From Mycobacterium sp. (GTDB taxonomy: Bacteria; Actinomycetota; Actinomycetes; Mycobacteriales; Mycobacteriaceae): DNA of 50,447 bases. Under the pieces are notes generated by a model, which was not told the origin of the DNA, did not search any database, and saw only the letters and a program-made list of their open reading frames with translations. A program made the position numbers and the translations under genes. Numbering within the stretch: position 1 is the first letter of the stretch; each line of letters begins with the position of its first letter. Location of the stretch: assembly GCF_025933915.1 (NCBI RefSeq), contig NZ_JAICZA010000012.1, positions 1 through 50,447 of the forward strand. Direction: 5' to 3'. Shown here one piece after another: positions 29,844-38,507 of this stretch.

Positions 29844-29908
29844 CAGATGAAGTTACGGTGTCCGGACCGATGATGTTTCCGGCGGATCGAGCAGCGAGGG
29901 ATCGGACC

Positions 29909-30919
29909 GTGCGAGTCAGTTTGTCGTTTACCGGGTTCGGCTCAATCCTTGCCGACCTGCCGGCCGTCCGGGCCGCCGACGAAAACGGTTTTGACGGTCT
30001 GTGGTACGCCGAACACATCGGCGCGCACGATGCGGTGGTGCCCGCGACCGTGTACTTGCGGGAGACCGAGCGGCTCGAAGTCGTCCTGATGGGGATCAGC
30101 GCCGCCGGACGTCACCCCGGCGTGGCCGCGATGGAGCTGGCGTCGCTGGCCGAAATCGCACCGGGCCGGGTCCGGGCGGCGATCGGGACCGGGGTGCCGG
30201 ACATGATCGCCACGCTCGGCAAGTCGATCGACAAGCCGATCGCGTCGACGATCGCGCTGCATCGTGCGCTCAAGAGCGCGCTGGCCGGCGACGAGCTGAC
30301 CGCCGAATTCCCCGGATTCCGATTCGAGCAATACAGGTTGAACCCGTTGTCCGCGCCGCCCGCGCTGGACATCATGGCCGTGCGCCCGCGGATGGTGGAA
30401 ACCGCCGCCCGCTATGCCGACGGTGTCTGCCTGAGCGCCGGCTCATCGCGCAAGTACCTGGCCGAGACCGTGAAACGGGTGGAGGCGACACTCACCGACA
30501 CCGGCCGCCCGCGTGACAACTTCCGAATTTCCGCTGTGGTCACCGCATTCATTACCGACGACGTGCAGACGGCCCGCATTCAGGTGGCGGAGCTGCTGTC
30601 CGCGTTCGACCCGGCGACCACCGAATACCTTGCCGCCGGGGCGATCCCGGACGGCGCGCTGGTAGAGGCAATCGCCAGGGGCGGCCCCGTCGAGGCCGCC
30701 AAGGTCCTCACCCCCGAGGTTGTCGATGCGGTGGCGATGGTGTGCCCGCCCGAAGCCGTCGGCGAATCGTTGGCGGCCTACGCCGAGACCGGCATCGACG
30801 AGATCGCGATCGTGCCGTTCGCACCCCCCGACCAGTTGCCCGACCTCCTCGCGCTGATAGCCGAGTCCCGCCCCCGGCTCGCCGCCCAACTCGGACCAAA
30901 GAACGGAACCCGCCCATGA
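29909..30919 (+). CDS. LLM-class (luciferase-like) flavin-dependent oxidoreductase
   Basis: A 336-residue TIM-barrel protein. The GTG at 29909 was chosen because it gives the usual opening VRVSLSFTGFG and follows a GAGGGA ribosome site; the frame also opens at 29858. Family features are ENGFDGLWYAEHI, LMGISAAGRHPGVAAMELASLAEIAPGR and YADGVCLSAG. In mycobacteria most such proteins use F420, but FMN-dependent monooxygenases have the same fold, and I cannot separate the two by eye. It is first in the plus-strand unit of the hydroxylase cluster and its stop overlaps the next start (ATGA). Confidence 0.88.
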   Translation: MRVSLSFTGFGSILADLPAVRAADENGFDGLWYAEHIGAHDAVVPATVYLRETERLEVVLMGISAAGRHPGVAAMELASLAEIAPGRVRAAIGTGVPDMIATLGKSIDKPIASTIALHRALKSALAGDELTAEFPGFRFEQYRLNPLSAPPALDIMAVRPRMVETAARYADGVCLSAGSSRKYLAETVKRVEATLTDTGRPRDNFRISAVVTAFITDDVQTARIQVAELLSAFDPATTEYLAAGAIPDGALVEAIARGGPVEAAKVLTPEVVDAVAMVCPPEAVGESLAAYAETGIDEIAIVPFAPPDQLPDLLALIAESRPRLAAQLGPKNGTRP

Positions 30920-31356
30920 CCGACACCGACACCCTGCTCGAGGGCGACGCACAGGAGATCATGCGCCTGCACCGCGAATTCGTCGACGCCAACGGTCCGC
31001 TCGACTCGAGTTATCTGCGGCGACGCGTGACCGCGATACCCGACGAACTGGTCTGGTACAACCTCAACGGCGCGGTCTACGTCGGGCAGGATCACATTGC
31101 GCAGCTGTGGGACATGCTGTCGTCGGCCATGGGGGGCGAGGCAATAAGCGCCGAGCTCCGGGACGAGCGCATCGAGGTGGTCGGTGATGTCGCCTGGGTG
31201 ACCTACCTCAACCACTACCAGGCCGACTTCGGCGACCTGGGCAACTACAACGCCGGCATGCGCAGCACCGAGATCTGGCGGCGCCGCGAAGGCGACTGGG
31301 AGCTGGTGCACGCGCACTTCTCCGCCCATGCACCCGATGCGACCGGTGACCGGTAG
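30916..31356 (+). CDS. SnoaL/NTF2-like protein
   Basis: A 146-residue cone-shaped fold protein with the features of the SnoaL/DUF4440 group: IMRLHREFVDANGP, a middle part VGQDHIAQLWDML, and the C-terminal strands AWVTYLNHYQADF, then STEIWRRREGDWELVHAHFS. These proteins act as small isomerases, dehydratases or hydrolases, or only bind ligands. Its ATG lies in the stop of the LLM gene, so it is co-translated. Catalytic residues cannot be named, and the role is inferred from context only. Confidence 0.85.
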   Translation: MTDTDTLLEGDAQEIMRLHREFVDANGPLDSSYLRRRVTAIPDELVWYNLNGAVYVGQDHIAQLWDMLSSAMGGEAISAELRDERIEVVGDVAWVTYLNHYQADFGDLGNYNAGMRSTEIWRRREGDWELVHAHFSAHAPDATGDR

Positions 31357-31361
31357 CGACC

Positions 31362-32153
31362 ATGGAGCGATTCTCGGTGTCGGGCCCGGTCGGTCTGATC
31401 GGGGGTGTACGACGAACATCTGACGGACCGGGAACTCCCGTCGTCTTCGTCCACAACATCAACGGCGCCGCCGCGCAGTGGTCGCCGGTGATGGAGGCAC
31501 TCGCTGACCGCGCCACGGTGGCGGTCGACTTACGGGGACAAGGGTTTTCCGACCCCGGCGGAACCTACGGCGCCGCGGATTACGCCGCGGACGTCGCGGC
31601 GGTCATGGACGGTCTCGGCATTGCGCGCGCCCATCTGGTGGGCGCCTCTTTCGGTGGCAGCACGTGCGTCACACTCGCGGCTACCCAGCCGGCGCGAGTT
31701 GCGTCGGTGACGGTGATCGGTGGAGCGCTGCGTGTCGCCGATGTGGACAGCGCCGCTGTCGTCGGTGAGTTACGCCAGCTCGGCCCGACGCTGTTCTTCG
31801 AGAAGTTCGCCGCGCTGAGCTTTGCGCCCGGTACCGACGACGCGCTGCTTGCCGACTCGGTCCGCTGGGCGGTCCGCAACGACAGCCCCACGGTCGAGCA
31901 CATCATCGACGGCGCATTCTCAGCCGACATTTCCGCGGCCGCAAGCCAAGTAGACGCACCGGCTCTGGTACTGACCGGCGAACACGATCAAACATGCCCC
32001 CCGGTGCTCGGCGCCGAGTTCGCGGCGGCACTGGGTACCGGGTGCCGCGTGCTGGCCGGGCGCGGGCACTTGGCCCACATCGAGGATCCGATGCTCGTCG
32101 CCGGGCTGATCGACGAACACCTGCGGCACGTCGACAGCGTGCCGATCCGCTGA
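31362..32153 (+). CDS. Alpha/beta-fold hydrolase
   Basis: A 263-residue protein. The nucleophile elbow is GASFGG (serine near residue 95), with the acid in LVLTGEHDQTCP and the histidine in AGRGHLAHIEDP. The oxyanion region PVVFVHNINGAA is present. The size and order are those of meta-cleavage product hydrolases and lactonases (C-C or ester hydrolysis). It starts five bases after the SnoaL-like gene, and the FAD subunit gene follows after nine bases, so it belongs to the same unit. Substrate not predictable. Confidence 0.9.
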   Translation: MERFSVSGPVGLIGGVRRTSDGPGTPVVFVHNINGAAAQWSPVMEALADRATVAVDLRGQGFSDPGGTYGAADYAADVAAVMDGLGIARAHLVGASFGGSTCVTLAATQPARVASVTVIGGALRVADVDSAAVVGELRQLGPTLFFEKFAALSFAPGTDDALLADSVRWAVRNDSPTVEHIIDGAFSADISAAASQVDAPALVLTGEHDQTCPPVLGAEFAAALGTGCRVLAGRGHLAHIEDPMLVAGLIDEHLRHVDSVPIR

Positions 32154-32162
32154 GGCTTCGCA

Positions 32163-33026
32163 ATGCATCCGGCTCCATTCGATTACCTGGCAGCTACTTC
32201 AGTCGACGACGCCTGCGCCGCCCTACGTGAAGATCCCTGCGGTACCCGGGTTCTCGCCGGCGGACAGAGCCTGATGCCACGGATGGTCCGCAGGCTGGAG
32301 CGGCCCCGACGGCTGGTCGACATCACCCGGATCGCCGAACTACGCGATCTGCACACCACTGTCGATGGATTGCGCATCGGCGCCGCCGTCACCCAACGCA
32401 CCACCGAGTTCTCTGCCGCAATCGCCGGTTTCCATGTTCTCGCGCAAGCGCTTCCCCGCGTGGGCAAAGTGACCACACGCAACCGGGGCACGGTATGCGG
32501 CAGCATCGCCCACGCCAACCCGGCGGCCGAACTCGGTGTCTGTCTGCTCGCCCTCGGGGGTGCGGTCACCGCCGTCTCATCGAATGGGTTCCGTCAGATC
32601 GCAGCGGCCGATTTCTTCCGGGCACCGCATCGAACCGACCTGCGACCCGGTGAACTGGTGCACAGCGTCATGTTTCATCGGCCGAGGACCGAATCCGTCG
32701 GGTATTTCGACGAAGTCACGCTGCGCGGTGCCGGCGACACGCCACTGATCAGTGCCGCCGTCACCGGCAGCGTCGTCGATGGCGAGGCCACCGACGTGCG
32801 CATCGTGGTCGGCGGCGCCGGACAGATACCGGTGCTCGCCGATCCGGCGAGTACCGGCGGGCTGTCCGGGCGACTCGACGACGACGCGGTCGAGCGTGCC
32901 GCCCATAACTTTTCAGCGGGCCTCTCCTTCACCGGCGACCCGCACGGCTCCGCGGACCATCGCCGTCGGCTCGCGGTACATATTGTCGCGCGGCTGTTGC
33001 GTCGGCTACGGAAGGACCTGCCGTGA
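32163..33026 (+). CDS. Molybdenum hydroxylase medium subunit (FAD-binding)
   Basis: A 287-residue CoxM/CutM-type subunit. It has the PCMH-type FAD-binding pattern TRVLAGGQSLMPRMVRR, then TTRNRGTVCGSIAHANPAAELGVCLLAL, which is typical of the family. It passes electrons from the iron-sulfur subunit to the final acceptor. The gene order FAD - iron-sulfur - molybdenum (M-S-L) is that of cox-type operons. Its stop overlaps the GTG start of the small subunit. Confidence 0.94.
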   Translation: MHPAPFDYLAATSVDDACAALREDPCGTRVLAGGQSLMPRMVRRLERPRRLVDITRIAELRDLHTTVDGLRIGAAVTQRTTEFSAAIAGFHVLAQALPRVGKVTTRNRGTVCGSIAHANPAAELGVCLLALGGAVTAVSSNGFRQIAAADFFRAPHRTDLRPGELVHSVMFHRPRTESVGYFDEVTLRGAGDTPLISAAVTGSVVDGEATDVRIVVGGAGQIPVLADPASTGGLSGRLDDDAVERAAHNFSAGLSFTGDPHGSADHRRRLAVHIVARLLRRLRKDLP

Positions 33027-33508
33027 CCATCGAGCTACGGGTGAACGGTAGACCGACCCGTGCGGATGTGCCCGCGCGGATGTCACTGGCCGACTTCCTG
33101 CGCGAGCGGCTCGGCCTGACCGGTACTCATATCGGCTGTGGTCAAGGATTGTGCGGCAGTTGCAATGTGTTACTCGACTCTCGTTCGGTGCGCGCGTGTT
33201 TGACGCTGGCGGTGCAGGCCGACGGGTCGGATGTCGTGACGATCGAGGGCCTGAGCCACTCGGCGGAGCCCTCTGCGGTCCAGGACTGCCTGATACGACA
33301 CCGTGCGCTGCAGTGTGGCTTCTGCACCCCCGGATTCGTGGTGTTGATCGAAGAGCTGCTGGCCGAGGTCGACGCGGGCGCCCGACCCACGTCGGCCGAA
33401 CTGCGGGATCGGTTGGCCGCGTCGTTATGTCGCTGTACGGGTTACGCGCCGATCGTGGCGGCCACGGAGGAACTCGTCGCCGCCAAGATTGTCGAGCAGA
33501 GCCGATGA
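33023..33508 (+). CDS. Molybdenum hydroxylase small subunit (two [2Fe-2S] clusters)
   Basis: A 161-residue CoxS-type subunit with all eight cluster cysteines. The plant-ferredoxin-type cluster uses C39, C44, C47 and C59 (CGQGLCGSC, then AC), and the helical cluster uses C98, C101, C136 and C138 (CGFC, CRC). It carries electrons from the molybdenum centre to FAD. The GTG start overlaps the previous stop and the stop overlaps the large-subunit ATG, so the three subunits are translationally coupled. Confidence 0.96.
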   Translation: MTIELRVNGRPTRADVPARMSLADFLRERLGLTGTHIGCGQGLCGSCNVLLDSRSVRACLTLAVQADGSDVVTIEGLSHSAEPSAVQDCLIRHRALQCGFCTPGFVVLIEELLAEVDAGARPTSAELRDRLAASLCRCTGYAPIVAATEELVAAKIVEQSR

Positions 33509-35862
33509 GCGCGCCACGGCAGGTCGGTGCGGGCCCGCCGGGGCCGCACCTGCGGCGGTTGGCGGCCGGCGGCGGGCGCTATCTGGCTGACGAATACGCC
33601 GCCGGCGAGCTGCATTTGGTGGTGGTCCGCTCCCGGGAACCGCACGCCCGCATCTCGGTGGATCCGCGGCGGGCCCGTGCCGCGCCCGGCGTTCACGCGG
33701 TGCTGGTCGGCTCTGATGTTCGCGATGTTACCGAGCCGATGGGGATGATGTGGAATGCGCAGATCCAGGCCTCCGCACCCACCTGGTGCCTAGCGACGGA
33801 CAAGGTCCGTTACGTCGGTGAGCCGATCGCCGCCGTTGTCGCCGACGACGCGTATCAGGCGGAGGACGCCGCCGAACTCGTCGAGGTCCACTACGAGCGG
33901 CTGCCCGCGGTGGTCGACGCGCGTCCGGACAGCCAGCCACTGCTCTACGACGACTGGCCGGATAATGTGTTCGGCCGCAACCGTTTCGAGGCGGGCGATG
34001 CCGCCATCGCGCTCGACGATGCGGCGGTGGTCGTCAGCGGGCGCTACACCAACAGCCGCGTCGCTGGATTGTCGTTGGAGGCCCGCGGGGTACGCGCCAT
34101 CTGGGATATCACCGGCGAGTCGGTCACGGTCTGGACCTCCACGCAATCGCCGCACCAGGTCCGCAGCTCACTCAGCGCGACGCTGCGGGTCCCGGAGAGC
34201 TGCGTCCGCGTGCAATGTCCTGATGTCGGCGGCGCGTTCGGCAACAAGGCGTGCGCCTACATCGAGGAGACTCTGGTGGCCTTCGCGGCCCGCGCCGTAC
34301 GCCGGCCGGTCCGCTGGATCGAGAACCGGTCGGAGGCGTTCGTCGCCACGGTGCACGGTCGCGGCACGGTCGTCGACCTCGAATTGGGATTCACCGCCGA
34401 CGGAGCGATCTCCGGGCTGCGGGCCAATGTCCTGCTCGACTGCGGCGCGACGCCGTACATGGTGGGCTGTGGGACCGGGATGGTCACCGCGGCTACGGTG
34501 CTCGGTCCGTACCGAATTCCCGACGCGCTGTCCGAGTTGGTGGCCGTGGTGACGAACAAGACACCGATTGGCGCCTACCGCGGATTCGGCATGCCCGAAG
34601 CGACGTTCGCCATCGAGCGCGCGATGGACGAGGGCGCGCGGCGGCTCGGCATCGATCCGATCGAGATCCGCCGGCGCAACCTGCTGCGCCCCGACGAGCT
34701 GCCGTACTGGACGGCGGCAATGATGTGTTTGGACAGCGGACGCTACAGCGAGTTGCTGGATCTTGTTGCCGCGCAGATCGACTGGCCCCGGACGCGGCGG
34801 GAGGCTGGCGAAGCCCGCAACGACGGGCGCCTGGTTGGCGTCGGTGTCGCATGCTACCTGGAGGCCACCAATTTCGGCCCGTCGTTGACGGCGGCGATGA
34901 TGGGGATCAACAGCCCGGGCCACGACCGCGCCGTCGTCCGGATGGATGAGTCGGGCTTGGTCACGGTATTGACCGGCCAGATTCCGATGGGTCAGGGACT
35001 CGAGACGGTCCTGGCGCAGGTCGCCGCCGACGAGCTCGGGGTGCCCCTGGCGTCGGTGTCGGTGATCTGCGGGGATACGTTGGCTTGCCCGTATACCGGG
35101 TACGGCAGCGGCGGCAGCCGGGGCGCCGGCGTCGCCGGTTCGGCGGTGATGATGGCGTCGCGGCGGCTGCGCGAGCGGATGCACGGCATTGCCGCCCACC
35201 TGCTGGAGGCCGCCGATCCCAGCGCGGTGCGCGACGTCGAGGGTGGCTTCGCCGACGAATCAGGCTGCACGGTAACGGTTTCCGCGGTCACCGAATCGGC
35301 CTATCAGGCTCGGGATCTTCCACCTGAGACCGAGCCCGGGCTGGAGTCGTCGTATACCTACGATCCGCAAGCGTTCGCGTTCGCCTATGGCGCGGTGGCC
35401 GCCGTGGTGGAGATTGACCGCGACACCGGGGCGGTGTCGGTGCAGCGCCTGGTGTTCGGGCACGACTGCGGTGTGCAACTCAACCCGGCCAACGTCGCCG
35501 GGCAGATCATCGGCGGCGCCGCCCAGGGACTCGGCGCGGCGCTGTATGAACAGCTGCCGTACACCGCCGACGGGCAGCCGGTGGTCGAGTCGCTGTGGGA
35601 CTACTTTCCGCCGCTGCCGGGCAACATGCCCGCCGTCGAGCTGGTCCACCTGGAGACACCATCGCCGTTCTCGCTCAACGGCGCCAAGGGCTGCGGAGAG
35701 AGCGGCGCGATCCCGCTGCCCGCGGTGCTGGCCAACGCCATCCGCGACGCGCTGGATTCGGAGAGCAGCGAGGTCGTCGACACCATTCCGATCACCGCGG
35801 AACGCTTGCTGGCCGTGCTCGATCGAGAGAACACCACCACTCAACCGAGGGAGACAGTATGA
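33505..35862 (+). CDS. Molybdenum hydroxylase large (catalytic) subunit, xanthine dehydrogenase family
   Basis: A 785-residue protein with the two aldehyde oxidase/xanthine dehydrogenase domains. The cofactor-binding parts are GGAFGNKACAYIEE, GAYRGFGMPEA near 357 and GYGSGGSRGAGVAGSAV, and the catalytic glutamate is E732 in GAKGCGESGAIPLPAVLANAI. True form I CO dehydrogenase has AYRCSFR with a copper-binding cysteine at the active-site loop; here it is AYRGFGM, so CO oxidation is unlikely. It should hydroxylate a carbon of an N-heterocycle or aldehyde with water as oxygen source. The substrate is unknown; the neighbouring amidohydrolase suggests a ring containing nitrogen. Confidence 0.94.
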   Translation: MSAPRQVGAGPPGPHLRRLAAGGGRYLADEYAAGELHLVVVRSREPHARISVDPRRARAAPGVHAVLVGSDVRDVTEPMGMMWNAQIQASAPTWCLATDKVRYVGEPIAAVVADDAYQAEDAAELVEVHYERLPAVVDARPDSQPLLYDDWPDNVFGRNRFEAGDAAIALDDAAVVVSGRYTNSRVAGLSLEARGVRAIWDITGESVTVWTSTQSPHQVRSSLSATLRVPESCVRVQCPDVGGAFGNKACAYIEETLVAFAARAVRRPVRWIENRSEAFVATVHGRGTVVDLELGFTADGAISGLRANVLLDCGATPYMVGCGTGMVTAATVLGPYRIPDALSELVAVVTNKTPIGAYRGFGMPEATFAIERAMDEGARRLGIDPIEIRRRNLLRPDELPYWTAAMMCLDSGRYSELLDLVAAQIDWPRTRREAGEARNDGRLVGVGVACYLEATNFGPSLTAAMMGINSPGHDRAVVRMDESGLVTVLTGQIPMGQGLETVLAQVAADELGVPLASVSVICGDTLACPYTGYGSGGSRGAGVAGSAVMMASRRLRERMHGIAAHLLEAADPSAVRDVEGGFADESGCTVTVSAVTESAYQARDLPPETEPGLESSYTYDPQAFAFAYGAVAAVVEIDRDTGAVSVQRLVFGHDCGVQLNPANVAGQIIGGAAQGLGAALYEQLPYTADGQPVVESLWDYFPPLPGNMPAVELVHLETPSPFSLNGAKGCGESGAIPLPAVLANAIRDALDSESSEVVDTIPITAERLLAVLDRENTTTQPRETV

Positions 35863-36245
35863 AGTACGCATCGCAGGAATGGCTGGATCGGCAGCGCGAG
35901 CTGCAGCAGGCGTTCGGTCGGCGGCCCGGCGCGTCGGCGCGGGTGCAGTATCGCCTCACTCACGCTCCCGACGGTGATGACATCCGCTATTTCGCCGACG
36001 TGCAGGATGGCCGCATCGTCGACCAGCGAATCGGCGACGACCCGGCTGCCGATGGCACCATGTCGGCGTCGTACGCCGATTCTGTCGCGATGCTGCGCGG
36101 CGAGCTGGCGCCGAATGCCGCGTTCATGGAGGGCCGGGTCAAGCTGTCCGGCAATGTCGCGAAGCTGGCGGCGCTGATGCCGATTACGCAGACCACCGAA
36201 TACCGCAACCATTACGCGCAGCTGGTCGAGGAAACCGAATTCTGA
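35859..36245 (+). CDS. SCP2 (sterol carrier)-like protein
   Basis: A 128-residue protein with the SCP2 pattern: VQYRLTHAPDGDDIRYFADVQDGR, then GTMSASYADSVAMLRGELAPNAAFMEGRVKLSGNVAKLAALMP, whose last part is the typical GRxKxxGDxxKLxxLxP end. Such proteins bind hydrophobic ligands or acyl-CoA. Its ATG overlaps the stop of the large subunit (ATGA), so it is made with the hydroxylase. An SCP2 protein next to a molybdenum hydroxylase suggests a hydrophobic substrate carried to the enzyme; that is inference. Confidence 0.8.
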   Translation: MKYASQEWLDRQRELQQAFGRRPGASARVQYRLTHAPDGDDIRYFADVQDGRIVDQRIGDDPAADGTMSASYADSVAMLRGELAPNAAFMEGRVKLSGNVAKLAALMPITQTTEYRNHYAQLVEETEF

Positions 36246-36248
36246 CCG

Positions 36249-37160
36249 ATGACGTTCTCGTTACTGGCCCGCGAGCCGGCCACCGGTGCGTTGGGTGTTG
36301 CATCCCAGTCCCACTATCTCGGCGTCGGGGCGGTAGTGACGTGGGCCGAAGCGGGCGTCGGCGTGGTGGCGACCCAGGCGATTCCGGACCGTGCCTACGG
36401 CCCGCGGGGCTTGGCGTTGATGAGGCAAGGCAACTCCGCCGCCGAGGCATTATCGCTACTGCTCGACGCGGACCCCCATCGGGAGCTGCGGCAAGTCGCC
36501 TACCTGGACTCGTCGGGGTGCCTGGGCATCCACAGCGGGAACCGGTGTGTCGCGGCCGCCGACGTCGCGGCCAACGATCACGCCGCCGCGCTGGGCAACA
36601 TGCTGGAGAGCGACGCGGTGCTCGGCGCGATGCTGCGCGGCTTCGAGCAAGCCGAGGGCGATCTGGCCCATCGCCTGATCGCCGGCCTGCGTAGCGGCGA
36701 CCGGGCGGGCGGCGACATCCGTGGCAGCCAGTCGGCCGCGTTGCTCGTCGTCGACGGTCGGCGCACCGACGCACCGTGGGAGGGTCTGCTGCATGACCTG
36801 CGAGTCGACGACCACGCCGATCCGATCGGCGAACTGGCTCGGCTCGTGGAGCTCCACGACGCATTCGACAAGGTGTCGCGGGTGGTGTTCGACCCGTCGG
36901 GCGCCATTCTCGGTGCTCAGCGATCCGACGCCGAATACACCGCGGCCGCAACGGCACTCGCAGCCGCCGACGGTGTGCTGGGCCCTAATCCCGAGGCCAC
37001 ATTCTGGTCTGCGGTGCTGCACGCCCGCTGGGGCCGATGCGACGAGGCTCAACGCCTGCTGGCCGACGCCACCCGGCGCAACCCGCGCCTAACACGATTT
37101 GTGGCGCGGCTGGCCGATGCCGGGATTCTGACCGCGGAGGACGCCGCGCTGCTGTCATGA
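36249..37160 (+). CDS. DUF1028-family protein (Ntn-hydrolase-like)
   Basis: A 303-residue protein with the DUF1028 hallmarks: the N-terminal MTFSLLAREPATGALGVASQSHYLGVGAVV, TQAIPDRAYGPRGLALM, and the middle IRGSQSAALLVV. The family shares the N-terminal-nucleophile fold, although the function is poorly known; members often sit beside peptide or amide hydrolases. The C-terminal third (DADGVLGPNPEATFWSAVLHARWGRCDEAQRLLADA) looks like a short helical repeat. Its stop overlaps the paaK stop tail to tail by six bases (TCATGA). It is the last gene of the hydroxylase unit. Confidence 0.88.
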   Translation: MTFSLLAREPATGALGVASQSHYLGVGAVVTWAEAGVGVVATQAIPDRAYGPRGLALMRQGNSAAEALSLLLDADPHRELRQVAYLDSSGCLGIHSGNRCVAAADVAANDHAAALGNMLESDAVLGAMLRGFEQAEGDLAHRLIAGLRSGDRAGGDIRGSQSAALLVVDGRRTDAPWEGLLHDLRVDDHADPIGELARLVELHDAFDKVSRVVFDPSGAILGAQRSDAEYTAAATALAAADGVLGPNPEATFWSAVLHARWGRCDEAQRLLADATRRNPRLTRFVARLADAGILTAEDAALLS

Positions 37161-38486
37161 GCGCCGCCCGCGTTCGACAATGCGGGTGGCCTTGCCGGCC
37201 GAGCGCTCGATCGAGCCGGATTCCACGACGCTCACGATGACGCTGACGCCGATCCGACTCTTGATCTGCTGCGCCAGTGCATCAGCGGCGAGCTGACGGT
37301 GCTCGACGGCAACGCCGGGGCGGTGCTCCACCCGAACCGTTAGCTGTTCGAGCCGGCCCGGACGGTCGAGCACACACTGAAACTGCGGCGCCAAGGCGCG
37401 CTGAGCCAAGATCAGTTCCTCGATCTGGCTGGGGAATACGTTCACGCCGCGCAGGATCATCATGTCGTCGCTGCGCCCGGTGATCTTGCGCATCCGGCGC
37501 ATGGAGCGAGCGGTGCCGGGCAGCAGTGCGGTCAGGTCGCGGGTGCGATACCGGATGACCGGAAACGCCTCCTTGGTCAACGACGTGAACACGAGTTCGC
37601 CGTCACTGCCATCGGGCAACACCTCTCGGGTGTCCGGGTCGACGATCTCCGGGTAGAAGTGGTCTTCCCAAATGTGTAGACCGTCTCTGGTTTCCACGCA
37701 TTCCTGCGCGACGCCGGGACCCATCACCTCAGAGAGGCCATAGATGTCGACGGCGTCTATCCCGGCGCGGTGTTCGAGTTCAGCGCGCATCTCCTCGGTC
37801 CATGGTTCGGCACCGAAAACACCGATGCGCAGCGACGTGCTGCGTGGGTCGATGCCCGCCGCGTCCATGGCGTCGACGATGGTCAACATGTAGGACGGGG
37901 TGACCATGATGGCGTCGGGCGCAAAGTCGGTGATCAGCTGGACTTGTCGTTCCGTCATGCCACCCGACATCGGAATGACGGTGCAGCCGAGTCGTTCGGC
38001 CCCGTAGTGAGCGCCGATCCCGCCGGTGAAAAGCCCGTAACCGTAGGCGATGTGGACCTTGTCGGTGGAGCGGACGCCACCGGCGCGCAGCGAGCGGGCG
38101 ACCAGGCTGGCCCAGGTGTCAATGTCGGCAGCGGTGTAGCCGACGACGGTCGGACGCCCGGTGGTGCCGGAGGATGCGTGCAGCCGCGCCACCTGCGACT
38201 GGGGCACGGCGAACATGCCGAACGGGTAGTTCGCCCGCAGATCGGCCTTGGTGGTGAACGGGAACAGCGCGAGGTCGCCGAGCTCTTTGAGGTCGCCCGG
38301 GTGTACCCCGTGGGCGTCGAATGCCGCCCGGTAGTGCGGAACGTTGCTGTAGGCGTGCCGCAGGGACCATTGCAGCCGGTGCAGCTGCAGCGCGCAGATC
38401 TCGTCGCGGGAGGCGGTCTCGATCGGCTCGAGCTCATCCGGCGGGCGGGGGACGCGCGCGCCGGGACGGTCGACGGTTTCGGTCAT
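37155..38486 (-). CDS. paaK: Phenylacetate-CoA ligase
   Basis: A 443-residue adenylate-forming enzyme of the PaaK branch. The P-loop is LHASSGTTGRPTVVGYT, and the later motifs are IYGLSEVMGPGVAQEC, ELVFTSLTKEAFPVIRYRTRD and ITGRSDDMMILRGVNVFPSQIE. It converts phenylacetate, ATP and CoA to phenylacetyl-CoA. It is the last gene of the minus-strand paa unit, 21 bases after paaE. The overlap with DUF1028 means the two operons end face to face with no visible terminator between them. Confidence 0.95.
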   Translation of the reverse strand: MTETVDRPGARVPRPPDELEPIETASRDEICALQLHRLQWSLRHAYSNVPHYRAAFDAHGVHPGDLKELGDLALFPFTTKADLRANYPFGMFAVPQSQVARLHASSGTTGRPTVVGYTAADIDTWASLVARSLRAGGVRSTDKVHIAYGYGLFTGGIGAHYGAERLGCTVIPMSGGMTERQVQLITDFAPDAIMVTPSYMLTIVDAMDAAGIDPRSTSLRIGVFGAEPWTEEMRAELEHRAGIDAVDIYGLSEVMGPGVAQECVETRDGLHIWEDHFYPEIVDPDTREVLPDGSDGELVFTSLTKEAFPVIRYRTRDLTALLPGTARSMRRMRKITGRSDDMMILRGVNVFPSQIEELILAQRALAPQFQCVLDRPGRLEQLTVRVEHRPGVAVEHRQLAADALAQQIKSRIGVSVIVSVVESGSIERSAGKATRIVERGRRS

Positions 38487-38507
38487 AGCTGACTCCTCGG
38501 TCGCGGG

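Noticed and set aside
32163..35862. Annotation of the three-subunit enzyme as CO dehydrogenase
   Set aside because: The active-site loop reads AYRGFGM, without the cysteine of AYRCSFR that binds copper in form I CO dehydrogenase.
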